Shown here: positions 1 through 9,029 of the stretch, piece after piece
Position numbering within the stretch: position 1 is the stretch's first letter
Layout of the letters: each line of letters opens with the position of its first letter
Assembly (NCBI GenBank): GCA_016705365.1
Contig: JADIYI010000008.1
Location: 2,236,667 to 2,300,666, forward strand
Length of the DNA: 64,000 bases
Reading direction: 5' to 3'
From: Gammaproteobacteria bacterium
GTDB lineage: Bacteria > Pseudomonadota > Gammaproteobacteria > Pseudomonadales > UBA5518
The notes under the pieces: model-generated
What the model was told of the DNA's origin: nothing
Seen by the model: only the letters and a program-made list of their open reading frames with translations
The model's database searches: none
Made by a program: the position numbers and the translations under genes

Positions 1-562
1 TATCTCTGACAGCGCCAAAGTACGGCAGTTGTTCGTCGATGTTCAGCAGCGTTATGGGCGGGTGGATGTACTGGTCAACGTTGCCGGTATAGCGGGACAG
101 GGCAAGTCGCTGTCACAGATCGATGACGCGCTGTGGCAACGGATGCTGGATATCAATTTGAGTGGCAGCTTCTACTGTACTCGCGCCGCTGCCCTGGCGA
201 TGATTGAACAGAAGTTGTCGGGATCCATCATCAGCATTTCCAGTACCGGTGCTCTGAGTGGAGAGAGCGCGGTCCACTACGACACGGCCAAGGGTGCTCT
301 GTTGTCGATGACGCGCTCTCTGGCACGCGAGTTGGGCGCACGCGGCATTCGCGTCAATGCCATTTGTCCGGGGCCGACCAATACCGAATTGCTGAGTGGC
401 CTGACTCCGGAACAGCTACAGTCCCTCACCCGCCGCATTCCCTTGAAGCGCATGGCGGAGCCCGGGGATATCGCGGGCGCGGCCTTGTTTCTTGCCAGTG
501 ATGAATCGGCCTATGTGACCGGGCAAACGCTGCTGGTCAACGGCGGTTCGTGGTTTGTTTAA
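1..562 (+). CDS. SDR-family oxidoreductase, 5' truncated by window edge
   Basis: The reading frame is open from base 2, so the gene starts upstream of the window; about 186 residues are visible of a usual 250. Visible SDR landmarks are LVNVAG (the NNAG-type motif), the catalytic serine region ISISSTGALSG, the YDTAK catalytic Tyr/Lys pair, and the C-terminal TGQTLLVNGG signature. The N-terminal GxxxGxG cofactor motif lies outside. The protein is a classical NAD(P)-dependent dehydrogenase/reductase of FabG-like type; the substrate cannot be read. It lies 41 bp upstream of the TyrA-like gene on the same strand, so the two probably share a transcript. Confidence 0.85.
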   Translation, partial: ISDSAKVRQLFVDVQQRYGRVDVLVNVAGIAGQGKSLSQIDDALWQRMLDINLSGSFYCTRAAALAMIEQKLSGSIISISSTGALSGESAVHYDTAKGALLSMTRSLARELGARGIRVNAICPGPTNTELLSGLTPEQLQSLTRRIPLKRMAEPGDIAGAALFLASDESAYVTGQTLLVNGGSWFV

Positions 563-603
563 GCAGCAGCAGCAGTTGGCGGCAGGGCGATTGAGGTGAA
601 ACC

Positions 604-1470
604 ATGGCAATAGAACGCATGACGGTGATTGGTTTGGGAAATATGGGGGGCTCAGTGGCCCTGGCCGTGCACAGGAATCCTGCCGCGGACGTCGAGGTTG
701 TGGGCTATGTGCGCAATGAGGAAGCTGGACGCGAGGCTTTGCGCCTGGATGTGGTCGATCGGCTAAGTTTTGATCTGGCGGATGCGGTGCACGATGCGGA
801 TCTGGTAGTGCTGGCGACCCCGGTTTCGGCAATGGAGTCTGTCATGCGGCATATCAATCCCTATTTGGCCAAGGGCGCAGTGGTCACCGATGTCGGTAGC
901 ACCAAGGTCGAAGTCAATGCCTGGGGCCGACAATTGATCGGACACCCTGCCGTCTTTATCGGTGGTCATCCCATGGCTGGTAGTGCCGGCAGCGGACTTG
1001 CGGGTGCCAACGGGGAGGTGTTCAGGAACACCGTGTTTTGCGTTGTGGGCGAAGCTGATACACCAAAGGCGGCCAGTGAAGCGCTGCTGCAGCTGGTGCA
1101 GTGGATCGGCGCCACACCACTGCTGATGACTGCGCAGCAACATGACGATTATGTGGCGCATGTCAGTCACTTGCCCATGTTGCTGGCGTCCGCGCTGGTC
1201 ACGTCCGTGTCCACGCACGAGGACTGGGACGTCATGTCCCGACTGGCTGCCCTCGGCTTTCGGGAAATGACCCGCAGTGCCGCGGGCAGCTCGGAAGTAC
1301 GACACTCGATTTGCCGCACCAACAAAGCGGCAATCGTCGCATCGATCGATCGCTTTGTTGGCACATTGCAACAGTACCGGCAGCATATCGTGCAAGATGA
1401 TGAGCAGCTGCTGCGCCTTTTTCAGGATGCGCGCGCGGCGCGACGCGACTGGGTGAATCGCCGCAACTAG
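604..1470 (+). CDS. TyrA-like prephenate/arogenate dehydrogenase
   Basis: This 288-residue protein has an N-terminal Rossmann fold (VIGLGNMGGSVALAV) and the family hallmarks GGHPMAGSAGSG (around 120) and HVSHLPMLLASAL (around 190). Family members oxidatively decarboxylate prephenate or arogenate with NAD(P). There is no chorismate mutase or ACT domain, so it is the short monofunctional form. GAGGTG before the ATG supports the start. No shikimate or tyrosine genes lie nearby; the only partner in view is the upstream SDR. A role in a specialised pathway instead of bulk tyrosine synthesis is possible, but that is inference. Confidence 0.75.
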   Translation: MAIERMTVIGLGNMGGSVALAVHRNPAADVEVVGYVRNEEAGREALRLDVVDRLSFDLADAVHDADLVVLATPVSAMESVMRHINPYLAKGAVVTDVGSTKVEVNAWGRQLIGHPAVFIGGHPMAGSAGSGLAGANGEVFRNTVFCVVGEADTPKAASEALLQLVQWIGATPLLMTAQQHDDYVAHVSHLPMLLASALVTSVSTHEDWDVMSRLAALGFREMTRSAAGSSEVRHSICRTNKAAIVASIDRFVGTLQQYRQHIVQDDEQLLRLFQDARAARRDWVNRRN

Positions 1471-1634
1471 CCCGCGCTGGCCGAATTGTGGATATGGGCT
1501 CGCAAGAATGAACTCAGCCCCGAGCGGCTGCGCCGCCTCGAGCTTTCCTCGCCACTGCGGTGCATCCTGGCTGCAGGTACCATCCAAGTTTGCATTAAAA
1601 ACAATAAATCACCTTAACTGATATTTATAACGCA

Positions 1635-1648
1635 TTGTTATATAACAA
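1635..1648. other. 14-bp perfect palindrome in an AT-rich block between convergent genes
   Basis: TTGTTATATAACAA is self-complementary. It sits in an AT-rich stretch (about 1590-1665) between the 3' ends of the TyrA-like gene and the response regulator. The rest of the window is GC-rich, so the block stands out. It could be a protein-binding site or a remnant of foreign DNA. No T-tract hairpin typical of a terminator is evident. Confidence 0.35.
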
Positions 1649-1659
1649 AATTAACAGTA

Positions 1660-2310
1660 TCAATCTGTTGGCTTATGACGGGTGCGGGCAGCGAGTACCG
1701 CCTGGACCCGGTTCTCGACCCCGAGCTTGCGCAGCACCGCCGATACATGCGCCTTCACGGTGATCTCGCCGATCCCGAGTTCGCGTCCGATCGCCTTGTT
1801 GGAATGCCCTTTTTCCATCAGTTCGAGCACGCGCAACTGACGCGGCGTGAGTTGCCCGGCGCCCTGCACGGAAGGATCCGCGGGAGACTTTGCGGGTGAG
1901 TCCGCAGCCAATTCACGCAGCGCTTCCGACGGCACATAGCTGCCGCCGGCGCGCACGATCTGCAATGCGTGCTGGGTCAGCGAGGAACCAGAGGACTTCG
2001 GCAGATAGCCTGCCGCCCCCTCGCGAAACGCCTCGCGCACGGTGTGCGGATCGTCGTGTGCCGAGCAGATCACGACCGGCACCGTGGGGTGGTATTCGCG
2101 CAGGCGACGCAGGCCATCGAGCCCGGTGGCATCGGGCATCGACAGGTCGAGCAGGACGAGGTCGACGGGACAGCACGCCAGCATTTCCAGAGTGGAGGCA
2201 ATATCGCGGCTCTCGCGGCACTCGACATCGGCAAAAGCACCCGCCACGACGATCTTCAGCGCATCGCGATACAGCGGATGGTCGTCGGCGATCAGCACCA
2301 GGTAGCTCAT
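1660..2310 (-). CDS. NarL/FixJ-type response regulator (REC + LuxR HTH)
   Basis: A 216-residue two-domain regulator. The receiver domain (about 1-120) has the acidic pair in ADDHPLYRDA and the phospho-acceptor Asp in LVLLDLSMPDATGLDG. The C-terminal LuxR-type helix-turn-helix (about 145-205) reads LTPRQLRVLELMEKGHSNKA onward. I chose the ATG at 2310 because MSYLVLIADDHPLYRD matches the usual receiver N-terminus; an in-frame upstream extension to 2358 has no such support. No histidine kinase is in the window, so it is an orphan here. Its targets are unknown. Confidence 0.85.
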   Translation of the reverse strand: MSYLVLIADDHPLYRDALKIVVAGAFADVECRESRDIASTLEMLACCPVDLVLLDLSMPDATGLDGLRRLREYHPTVPVVICSAHDDPHTVREAFREGAAGYLPKSSGSSLTQHALQIVRAGGSYVPSEALRELAADSPAKSPADPSVQGAGQLTPRQLRVLELMEKGHSNKAIGRELGIGEITVKAHVSAVLRKLGVENRVQAVLAARTRHKPTD

Positions 2311-2323
2311 GGAGCGGTCCCGC

Positions 2324-2659
2324 TCAGGGCTCGCGGGCGCAGCACGCGGCGAATCCATGCAGCGTGGCGAAAAACTCGCGGCGGAACCCTGCGAGTATCC
2401 GAACGACCGGCTCGATGCCGGAATCCTTCACGAAGGCCCGGGTGAAATTCGCTCCGAACGGGCGATCAGCCAGCGTCAACCTCCGCCGGCTCTCCTCGCG
2501 AATCACCTCCAGTTTCCCGGAGGATGTCTTGATGGTCCCCCCGCCGCCGGCATTGGATACCGCGCTGGCCAGTTGCGAGCACGCGATCCAGCCCATCGGG
2601 GCCGGGATCAACGGTATCTCCATTCCCCGCATCCGGGCGATGCGGTTGTCGAATTTCAT
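2324..2659 (-). pseudogene. Truncated nitronate monooxygenase (NMO/2-nitropropane dioxygenase) N-terminal fragment
   Basis: The ORF begins with a good site (GGAG eight bases before ATG at 2659). It encodes IPLIPAPMGWIACSQLASAV and NAGGGGTI, matching the start of NMO barrels (IxAPMxG...ASAVSNAGGxG), then ANFTRAF in the position of the usual NxNF. The similarity stops after about 90 residues, and the frame ends at 111 residues against about 320-360 for the family. The FMN-binding C-terminal half and catalytic His region are absent. Its stop lies just upstream of the response regulator on the same strand. I infer a truncated, non-functional copy; an intact NMO lies at 47.7 kb. Confidence 0.6.
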
Positions 2660-2711
2660 CCGTTTTCTCCATTGTTGCGCCGGGAACAGTACGGGCATGC
2701 GTCATGGCTAG

Positions 2712-2999
2712 TCAATTGCCGGTCCATGGTATCGGCGCGGCCGAACGCGTCACCAGATCTGCATCTGCGGGGTACCGGTCGGTTATCGCCCGCTGCGTGT
2801 GCCGATGCACCAATGCGGGCTTTGCCGTGCCGCTCGACAGCGAGCTGCGTGGTCTGCGCGTCGGCTGGTTGGGGGTTGCGCGGGTTGGCTGCCGATGGCG
2901 CCGGGCGTGCTGGATGTCGGCACATCCGACAGCAGCACTCGCGAGCAGCGCGAGCAGCCGCAGGGAGCTCAGGATTCGGGTCAGGGTGGCGGGGCGCAT
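2712..2999 (-). CDS. Small hypothetical ORF with lipoprotein-like signal, coupled to P450 stop
   Basis: The start ATG overlaps the P450 stop (TGATG at 3001-2997), an arrangement typical of translational coupling. The first 26 residues look like a type II signal peptide: basic MRPATLTR, a hydrophobic run LRLLALLASAAVG, then Cys. The remaining 69 residues are Arg/Pro/Thr-rich, low in complexity and recognised as no family. It may be a real small lipoprotein or the decayed 5' end of a larger gene. Together with the neighbouring truncated NMO it fills the stretch from 2660 to 2998. Confidence 0.3.
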   Translation of the reverse strand: MRPATLTRILSSLRLLALLASAAVGCADIQHARRHRQPTRATPNQPTRRPRSSLSSGTAKPALVHRHTQRAITDRYPADADLVTRSAAPIPWTGN

Positions 3000-4219
3000 C
3001 AGGAAATGGCGAGAGGCAGGGAGTCGAAACCGCGAAAGCGCGCGCGGCGCGAACGCACCGGCTCGCCGCTTAGCCTTAATTCAGGAAAGCGTTCGAAGAT
3101 CCGTGCGATCGCCACGCGACCCTCGAGGCGCGCCACGTTGAGTCCGGCGCAGGTGTGTATACCGGCGCCGAAGGCAAGATGCGGGTTCGGGTCGCGCGCG
3201 ATGTCGAAGCGATCGGGGTCGCTGAATACCTGCGGGTCGCGGTTTGCCGCGCCGATGCACAGGGTCAGAATCGAGCCCTTGGGAATTGCCACGCCGCGGA
3301 TCGCGGTATCCTCGCGTGCGGTCCGGTTGCCGAGCTGGTTGGAACTTTCGTAGCGCAGGATTTCCTCCACCGCGGATTCGATCAGCGCGGGTTCAGCCCG
3401 CAGGCGGGCGAGTTCCCGCGGGTGGGTGAGCAACAGGTGGATGCCGTTGCCGATCAGGTTGCTGGTGGTCTCGTGGCCGGCGTTCAGCAGGAAGATGCAC
3501 TGGTGATACAGCTCGGTTTCCGAGAGACGGTAGCCATCCGATTCCCAGCGGATGAGGCGGGCCAGAATATCGTCTTCATCGTTGCTGAGGTGATGGCGGC
3601 GGCGCTCGACGAATTCGGCGAGAAATTCCAGCATCTCCTCGACGCAGCGGTTGCCGAGCGCAATCTGCTGCGCCGACAGCCCGACTTCGAGCGCACCGAG
3701 AATCGCCAATGACCAGCGCCGCAGCGGGGCGCGCTCATCGGGCGGAATGCGCAGCAGGTTGCCGATGATTTCCACCGGTATTGCGGCGGCATAATCGGCG
3801 ATCAGATCGAACTCGCGCCGTTGCGCGATGCCATCCAGCAGATCGTCCACCAGGCGCATGAGTCCAGGTTCCATCGCCACTATCATCTTTGGCGACAGCG
3901 CGTTGCCGAAGGCCTTGCGCACATGGGTATGCAACGGCGGATCATTGAACACCAGGCTGGCGGTATGATGCCGGTACAGTGGCGCATCCGCGCCGAATAC
4001 AGGCTCGAACTGGGTTCGCTTGTCGGAACTGAACAACTTCGCGTTGCGGTACACGCTGTTGATGTCGTCGTGACGGCTGAGGAAAAAGCTGCCGTCGGGA
4101 CAACGGTACACCGGCGCATGTTCGCGCAGTGCGGCATATACCGGAAAGGGATTGGCATAGTAGTCGTCGTCGAGCTGACGCAGGTCAAATACCGGGAGCG
4201 GAGCAGGTGCTGCTGTCAT
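2999..4219 (-). CDS. Cytochrome P450 (bacterial class I, soluble)
   Basis: A 406-residue monooxygenase of normal bacterial P450 length. It shows the I-helix oxygen-activation motif AGHETT (247-252), the ExxR motif EILR (286-289) and the haem loop FGAGIHTCAG (350-359) with axial Cys357. The ATG at 4219 is preceded by AGGAAA; a longer open frame upstream lacks P450 sequence. No ferredoxin or ferredoxin reductase gene adjoins it, so electrons must come from elsewhere. There is no membrane anchor, so it is cytoplasmic. The substrate is unknown; soluble P450s in such genomes often hydroxylate fatty acids, terpenes or steroids. Confidence 0.92.
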   Translation of the reverse strand: MTAAPAPLPVFDLRQLDDDYYANPFPVYAALREHAPVYRCPDGSFFLSRHDDINSVYRNAKLFSSDKRTQFEPVFGADAPLYRHHTASLVFNDPPLHTHVRKAFGNALSPKMIVAMEPGLMRLVDDLLDGIAQRREFDLIADYAAAIPVEIIGNLLRIPPDERAPLRRWSLAILGALEVGLSAQQIALGNRCVEEMLEFLAEFVERRRHHLSNDEDDILARLIRWESDGYRLSETELYHQCIFLLNAGHETTSNLIGNGIHLLLTHPRELARLRAEPALIESAVEEILRYESSNQLGNRTAREDTAIRGVAIPKGSILTLCIGAANRDPQVFSDPDRFDIARDPNPHLAFGAGIHTCAGLNVARLEGRVAIARIFERFPELRLSGEPVRSRRARFRGFDSLPLAIS

Positions 4220-4509
4220 GAAGAAATTTCCTGGGCGGGCGCCTTGTCCCGGGTATGGATGCATTGCCGAAAGCAACCGGACAGTTGACCCGGTGCGTGC
4301 TTGCGTGCACCACGCAATATATGACAAGAACACGACTTGCCACTGCCAAGGGTGCTGATTGCCAGGGCACCCAGCGCATTGACGACCATATCCCAAATCG
4401 TGTCGGTCAAGCCCGATGGATCGCCGAGCATGTTTTTTTCCGGGGCCGGACCTTGGGAGAGACCGTCCATTCTGCTCGATACCTGTGGGGCAATCACGGG
4501 TGTGCAGGG

Positions 4510-5406
4510 CTATTCCCTGACACCGTGCGGGTTGCAGATCAGGACGTCGCAACTCGCAGCTTCCAGTACCCGGCGTGTGACGCTGCCCAGCAGCGCCCGC
4601 CGGATCAGACTAGTGCTGCCGGGACCCAGCGCGATCAGGCCCACGTGCGGATCCCGCGTCGCCCGGACAAGGGATTTCGCCGGATCGCTGGCGATCACCC
4701 GCGTCGTGCTTTGTGTCGGGCGATGGGCCAGCTGCTCCGAGATGGCGTGCATGCAGGCCTTCGCCTTGCGGACAAGGGCATCGCGATGAGCCGCCACACT
4801 TGCCTGTCCGTGGCCCGCGCGCCGCATCGCTTCTTCGAACGGTGGCGGAATCCGCACGACATGGACCAGACGCAGCCCTGCCAACGGAAACAGCGCGGCC
4901 ACGAACGCCACGAGCGCACCGGATTCATCGGATGCATCCGTGGCCACCACCACGCGTTCATAGGCTTGTGTAACCGGCCGTTTGACTACCAACACTGGCG
5001 AGCAGGCTGCACGGATCACGCGGTCGGTCGTCGAGCCTATCACTTTCGCAAGTATCGATTCGCCCTCGTGCGCCATCATCACGACCAGATCGGCGCCGGT
5101 CTCATGGGTCTGCTCGATCAGGCGCAGGGACGGCGACCCGGTCTCAATACGAATGTCGATCCCGGGAACGTCGATTTCCTGTCTTGCAATGGCGGCCTCG
5201 ATGTTTTCGCGGGCGATGAGCCGTATTTGATGCTGGATCAGGGCCAGGTCCGCGGGCGCAGGACCAAACCCGGTCAAGCTGTCGATGACATGAACAATGG
5301 TGAGTTTCGCCCGATGCGCACGGGCAATTTCCGCAGCACGCGCCAGCACCGCATCATTCTGCGGAAACTGTCCCACGGCAGCGAGGACATTTCCTGTCTG
5401 ATTCAT
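4510..5406 (-). CDS. Universal stress protein, two UspA domains in tandem
   Basis: A 298-residue protein with two consecutive Usp folds (about 1-145 and 150-298). Each ends with a nucleotide-loop-like stretch: KVIGSTTDRVIRAACSPVLV in the first and ALLGSVTRRVLEAASCDVLI in the second. The second (GPGSTSLIRRALLGS) fits the ATP-binding GxxG-x9-G(S/T) pattern better. The ATG at 5406 has a strong AAGGGAG site. It lies downstream of the ATPase operon in the same direction but 354 bp away. UspA proteins commonly sit beside phosphoketolase and alternative ATPase genes in energy-stress loci; here that is inference from position. Confidence 0.88.
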   Translation of the reverse strand: MNQTGNVLAAVGQFPQNDAVLARAAEIARAHRAKLTIVHVIDSLTGFGPAPADLALIQHQIRLIARENIEAAIARQEIDVPGIDIRIETGSPSLRLIEQTHETGADLVVMMAHEGESILAKVIGSTTDRVIRAACSPVLVVKRPVTQAYERVVVATDASDESGALVAFVAALFPLAGLRLVHVVRIPPPFEEAMRRAGHGQASVAAHRDALVRKAKACMHAISEQLAHRPTQSTTRVIASDPAKSLVRATRDPHVGLIALGPGSTSLIRRALLGSVTRRVLEAASCDVLICNPHGVRE

Positions 5407-5760
5407 TGCACCCACTCCCTTGATTGCGTCAGGTCCATCATAGCCCCTACTGTTAGCTGGTGCGGTGGCAGGGTGCGCCGGGTCTGTCGGGATAGGTTTG
5501 CGACCGGTGTCGTTCGCTCGGGCATCGATCTGGACACCTATAAAAAGGCCTGATCGTTCTGTGCCGTGAAAGAAGTGGGGCCCCCAGGCTGCCCTTTGTT
5601 GGCACTCACGATCCATGCCCGGAATGGAACAAATGAGGAACAGGGAGCGCAGCACGGCGAAGCGCAGCGTTGCGCCGCGGCTGCGTTACACCATTGGCTG
5701 GAGCGTATAGTCACGCTGGACACACGCTCAAGGAGCGTGTCATCAATAACAAGGTTGCAA
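5407..5760. other. Intergenic region between atpG and the UspA gene
   Basis: There is no convincing gene in these 354 bases. The only structure I can support is the inverted repeat at 5722-5740 just after atpG. The UspA ribosome-binding site lies at its far end. A promoter for the UspA gene is expected here, but I cannot assign one. Confidence 0.5.
5722..5740 (-). terminator. Hairpin 3' of the ATPase operon
   Basis: ACACGCTC and GAGCGTGT form a perfect 8-bp stem around a 3-nt loop, 20 bp downstream of the atpG stop. There is no U-tract on either strand, so it could be a processing or stability element instead of an intrinsic terminator. Confidence 0.35.
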
Positions 5761-6657
5761 TCATCCACGCTCACCACGTCCGGGCTTTTTTTTCAGCGCT
5801 TCAAAACCAATGATGACATCCATCAGTTCGTTGGTGATTTCGGTTTGGCGGACGGATCTCAGCTCCCCCCGTACCTGCTCCAGGCGATCATCGACCGACT
5901 GTTCAGCCTGTTGCATCAGCGCCAGCCGTGCCGAATTTTCGGTGACCATGGCTTCTGCCGAGGCGTGGAATACGCTGGCGAAGATATGACTGCGGATCAG
6001 TGAGGCCAGCAGGGTGTCCGGGGCCATGCTGTAGTCGGGCAGGGAACGCGAATGCCAGCGACTGCCGCGCCGCAGCAGGTTCGGCTCCAGTGGCAGCAGA
6101 CGTTGTGTGACCGGCTCCCGCAGGCCATGCTCGCCACGCCGGGTAAACGCCAGGCTAACGGCGATACGGTACAACGGCTGGCCCCGGCTGATGACATCGA
6201 TCCGGCTGACAATATCTCCCGCCAGGCGGCCAATGCCTTCGGAGGAAGCCGGCGGCAGCAGAACGGCCTCAGGTGACAAATCCTGATCGGCCAGTGCGTC
6301 GTTCATCTGTGCACCGATACAGAGTAAACGCGGTTTCCCGATCGTTTGCGCCTGGCAGTGGTGTTTCACCAGCTCCGCGAGAATTTCGTTGTAGTTACCA
6401 CAAAGCCCGTGGTCGGAACCAAAAACCACCAGCAAATGTTCGGCAGCATCCTTCGACTGCAGCGCAATCGCGCCGGTCCGGTGTGCGAAGGCTGAAAATC
6501 CCTGGAGGATGGTCTGGTGGTAGGCTTCGATCGAGCGAGCGGCATGCTCATAGGGGGCGGCGTTAATGGCCGACAGCGTTTTCATCGTATGGACGATGCC
6601 GCGAATGCTGGTCAGCGTATCGCTGTGGCGGGAAAGGATTTCAAGCGTCTGCGCCAT
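5761..6657 (-). CDS. atpG: N-ATPase gamma subunit
   Basis: A 298-residue F1 gamma-type subunit, the central rotor shaft. The N-terminal helix LEILSRHSDTLTSIRGIVHT followed by MKTLSAINAA is the region that enters the alpha/beta hexamer. The C-terminal helix (SARLALMQQAEQSVDDRLEQ onward) pairs with it in a coiled coil. The ATG lies 17 bp inside the end of atpA, so the genes are coupled. It is the last gene of the nine-gene operon. The order with gamma directly after alpha and no delta gene is typical of N-ATPase operons. Confidence 0.85.
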   Translation of the reverse strand: MAQTLEILSRHSDTLTSIRGIVHTMKTLSAINAAPYEHAARSIEAYHQTILQGFSAFAHRTGAIALQSKDAAEHLLVVFGSDHGLCGNYNEILAELVKHHCQAQTIGKPRLLCIGAQMNDALADQDLSPEAVLLPPASSEGIGRLAGDIVSRIDVISRGQPLYRIAVSLAFTRRGEHGLREPVTQRLLPLEPNLLRRGSRWHSRSLPDYSMAPDTLLASLIRSHIFASVFHASAEAMVTENSARLALMQQAEQSVDDRLEQVRGELRSVRQTEITNELMDVIIGFEALKKKPGRGERG

Positions 6658-8242
6658 CGCCGACCTCGTCTGCGATTGACTGGCCGCTGGCCGACAGGGC
6701 GCTGCGAGCCGTCTCGATAATCAGCGCGCGATCTTCCGGATGCAGGGCCCGGTTTTCGGTGATGCGCTCGTCAATCGCCTGCAATTGCCTTTGTGCGGCG
6801 GCTCGGACACGGGCCATGGCATCCGTCACCTTTTGCTCAGACAGCCCGTCAAACAGGCCTTCCATCGCCGCCACCAGCACCGTCAGTTGCTCAACGGCCG
6901 GCATCGGGTCGCGCTCGGCCTGGCGCAGGGCTGCTCGAACCGCCGCACCCCGGGTCAGGCGTGCCCGGGTGACATCATCCAGCCGCGTGCCAAAGCGGGC
7001 AAAGTCTTCCAGTTCCTCAAACTGCGACAGCGTAACCCGCAGGTTACCGGCTACTTCGCGCAGTGCGCGGCTCTGTGCCTTGCCGCCCACGCGGGAAACC
7101 GACAGCCCCAGATCGACGGCGGGAAACTGATTTTTGCGGACCAGTCGCGGCGACAGGTAGATCTGGCCATCGGTAATCGATATCAGGTTGGTCGGGATGT
7201 AGGCCGACAGGTTCTCGGCCTGGGTTTCCACCACCGGCAACGCGGTGATCGAGCCACCGCCGGCCTCCTGGGTGAACTGGCCGGCACGTTCCAGCAGGCG
7301 GGCATGAACATAGAAAATATCACCGGGAAAAGCCTCCCGCCCCGGTGGTCGGCGTAACAGTAATGACAGCTCCCGGTAAGAGCGGGCATGGTGAGTCAGG
7401 TCGTCAAACACCACCAGTACATCCTGCCCCTGGTCGGAAAAATATTCGGCCATGGCCATGGCTGCATAGGGTGCCACGTAGGCCAGGCCCGGAGTCTCCT
7501 CGTCACCGGCGGAGATAACCAGGCTGCGGGCCATCATGTTGCCTTTTTTCAGGGCTCTGATCACCCGGGATACCGCGTCGCCACGCTGACCAATGGCGCA
7601 ATAGATGCACGTGAGCTGTGAACGGGTCTGGTTCAGTATGGTATCCACCGCAATCGAGGTTTTGCCGGTCTGGCGATCACCGATGATCAGTTCACGCTGA
7701 CCCAGACCCACCGGTACCGCAGCGTCGATCGCCTTGATGCCGGTGGCCAGTGGCCGGGAAATGGCAGATCGGCTGAGGATGCCCGGGGCCTCGGCTTCAA
7801 TGGGGTGCTCGGCCACCGCCGTGATCGGGCCCAGGCCATCCCGGGGGCGACCCATGGCGTCCATCACCCGGCCCAGCAATGCGGGGCCAACCGGCACACT
7901 CACTACTTTGCGGGTGCGGCGCACATCCTCGCCCAGAGTGATGAGTTCGGAAGGCCCCAGCAGGATAACGCCCAACCGGCCTGGCTCAAGGTCCAGCACG
8001 ATGCCGCGCACGCCGGATGCAAATACCAGCAACTCGTCCGCCAGGGCACGGGCCAGGCCGGAGACGACGGCAACGCCGTCGCCTACTTCGGTCACGGTGC
8101 CGACTTCGGTAAGCACCGGTGCGGGTGAGGGGGTCGCCAGCAGTGCTGTCCGCCACGCGTGAAAGTGCTTGTCAGACCGACCGTCAGATCGGCCTTCTGC
8201 CAGGCTGCCATCGGCACTGGTTATGGTGTTCTCATCCACCAT
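6641..8242 (-). CDS. atpA: N-ATPase alpha subunit
   Basis: About 533 residues. It contains the Walker A loop GDRQTGKTSIA and the DDLTHHARSYRELSLLLRRP region typical of F1 alpha, and ends in the alpha-specific helical domain. Alpha is the non-catalytic nucleotide-binding partner of beta in the F1 head. I prefer the ATG at 8242 (MVDENTIT), which overlaps the atpF stop by 11 bp; an in-frame upstream start at 8284 would extend it by 14 residues. The gene sits between atpF and atpG, as in other N-ATPase operons. Confidence 0.92.
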   Translation of the reverse strand: MVDENTITSADGSLAEGRSDGRSDKHFHAWRTALLATPSPAPVLTEVGTVTEVGDGVAVVSGLARALADELLVFASGVRGIVLDLEPGRLGVILLGPSELITLGEDVRRTRKVVSVPVGPALLGRVMDAMGRPRDGLGPITAVAEHPIEAEAPGILSRSAISRPLATGIKAIDAAVPVGLGQRELIIGDRQTGKTSIAVDTILNQTRSQLTCIYCAIGQRGDAVSRVIRALKKGNMMARSLVISAGDEETPGLAYVAPYAAMAMAEYFSDQGQDVLVVFDDLTHHARSYRELSLLLRRPPGREAFPGDIFYVHARLLERAGQFTQEAGGGSITALPVVETQAENLSAYIPTNLISITDGQIYLSPRLVRKNQFPAVDLGLSVSRVGGKAQSRALREVAGNLRVTLSQFEELEDFARFGTRLDDVTRARLTRGAAVRAALRQAERDPMPAVEQLTVLVAAMEGLFDGLSEQKVTDAMARVRAAAQRQLQAIDERITENRALHPEDRALIIETARSALSASGQSIADEVGDGADA

Positions 8243-9002
8243 CGGGTTGCATCCGGCCGGAAGCGCCGGCGGCCAGACGCTCATTCAACAGGGCGCCAAA
8301 CTCATCGGTGTAGCTGTCGATGGTCCAGGCGACCTGGGCCCCACCGACGCGCAGGACCAGTCCGGGTGCCTGCTGCGGATCGGTTTCAAACCGCAGCGCC
8401 ATGCCGGGCAGCAGATTCTCCATATCCGCCTGCATCTGCGCATGGGCTGCCTCGGGCAGCGTGTCACGAGTGGTGGCCACCGCCTCGGTGCTGTCGCCGG
8501 CGGCCTGTGACAGTTCATGGGCAATCGGCTGCAGCCGCGCGCTCACATGACGGACGATGGCAGCTTCCAGCGTTTCGTCAGCCAGGTCGCGCAGCGCTTT
8601 GCGGGTCAGCTCCAGCAGGGCTTCTTCCCCGGCCCGGTGCAGTTGGGCGGTGAACTTGTGGCGTTCCCGGTCCAGATACCTGTGCCAGTCCTTCTGCTCC
8701 TGCTCGAGCGTGGCGCGGGCGTCTGCCAGCAGCGTATCGCGCTGGCTTTCCGAGGCCCTGAGCGCCTGTTCGACCCTCGCATCCTGGTCCGATAGCAACT
8801 GCATTTGCTGTTTCCGGTATTCCGCTTCTGCCGCCTGCGCCTTTTTCTGTGCCTCTCCGGCCTCCGCCATGCGTCGGGTAATTTCGGCCTCGCGGGCGTC
8901 GATGCCGTCGAGGATCGGGCGGTAGAGAAAGCGCTTCAGCAGCCAGACCAGCACCAGGAAATTGGCGATCTGCGCGACAACGGTAATCCAGTCGATGGAC
9001 AT
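8232..9002 (-). CDS. atpF: N-ATPase b subunit with C-terminal delta-like extension
   Basis: At 256 residues this is about 100 longer than a standard b subunit. One N-terminal membrane helix (about 6-25, VVAQIANFLVLVWLLKRFLY) is followed by a long charged coiled coil (about 30-150) forming the peripheral stalk. The tail (about 160-256) ends with PGLVLRVGGAQVAWTIDSY, resembling the C-terminal part of F1 delta. No separate atpH exists in the operon, so the extension probably supplies the delta function of linking stalk to F1. This is known of N-ATPases as a family; the residue similarity here is judged by eye. Confidence 0.85.
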   Translation of the reverse strand: MSIDWITVVAQIANFLVLVWLLKRFLYRPILDGIDAREAEITRRMAEAGEAQKKAQAAEAEYRKQQMQLLSDQDARVEQALRASESQRDTLLADARATLEQEQKDWHRYLDRERHKFTAQLHRAGEEALLELTRKALRDLADETLEAAIVRHVSARLQPIAHELSQAAGDSTEAVATTRDTLPEAAHAQMQADMENLLPGMALRFETDPQQAPGLVLRVGGAQVAWTIDSYTDEFGALLNERLAAGASGRMQPDGG

Positions 9003-9029
9003 GGCCTGCGCCCCGTTTGGCTAATCCGC

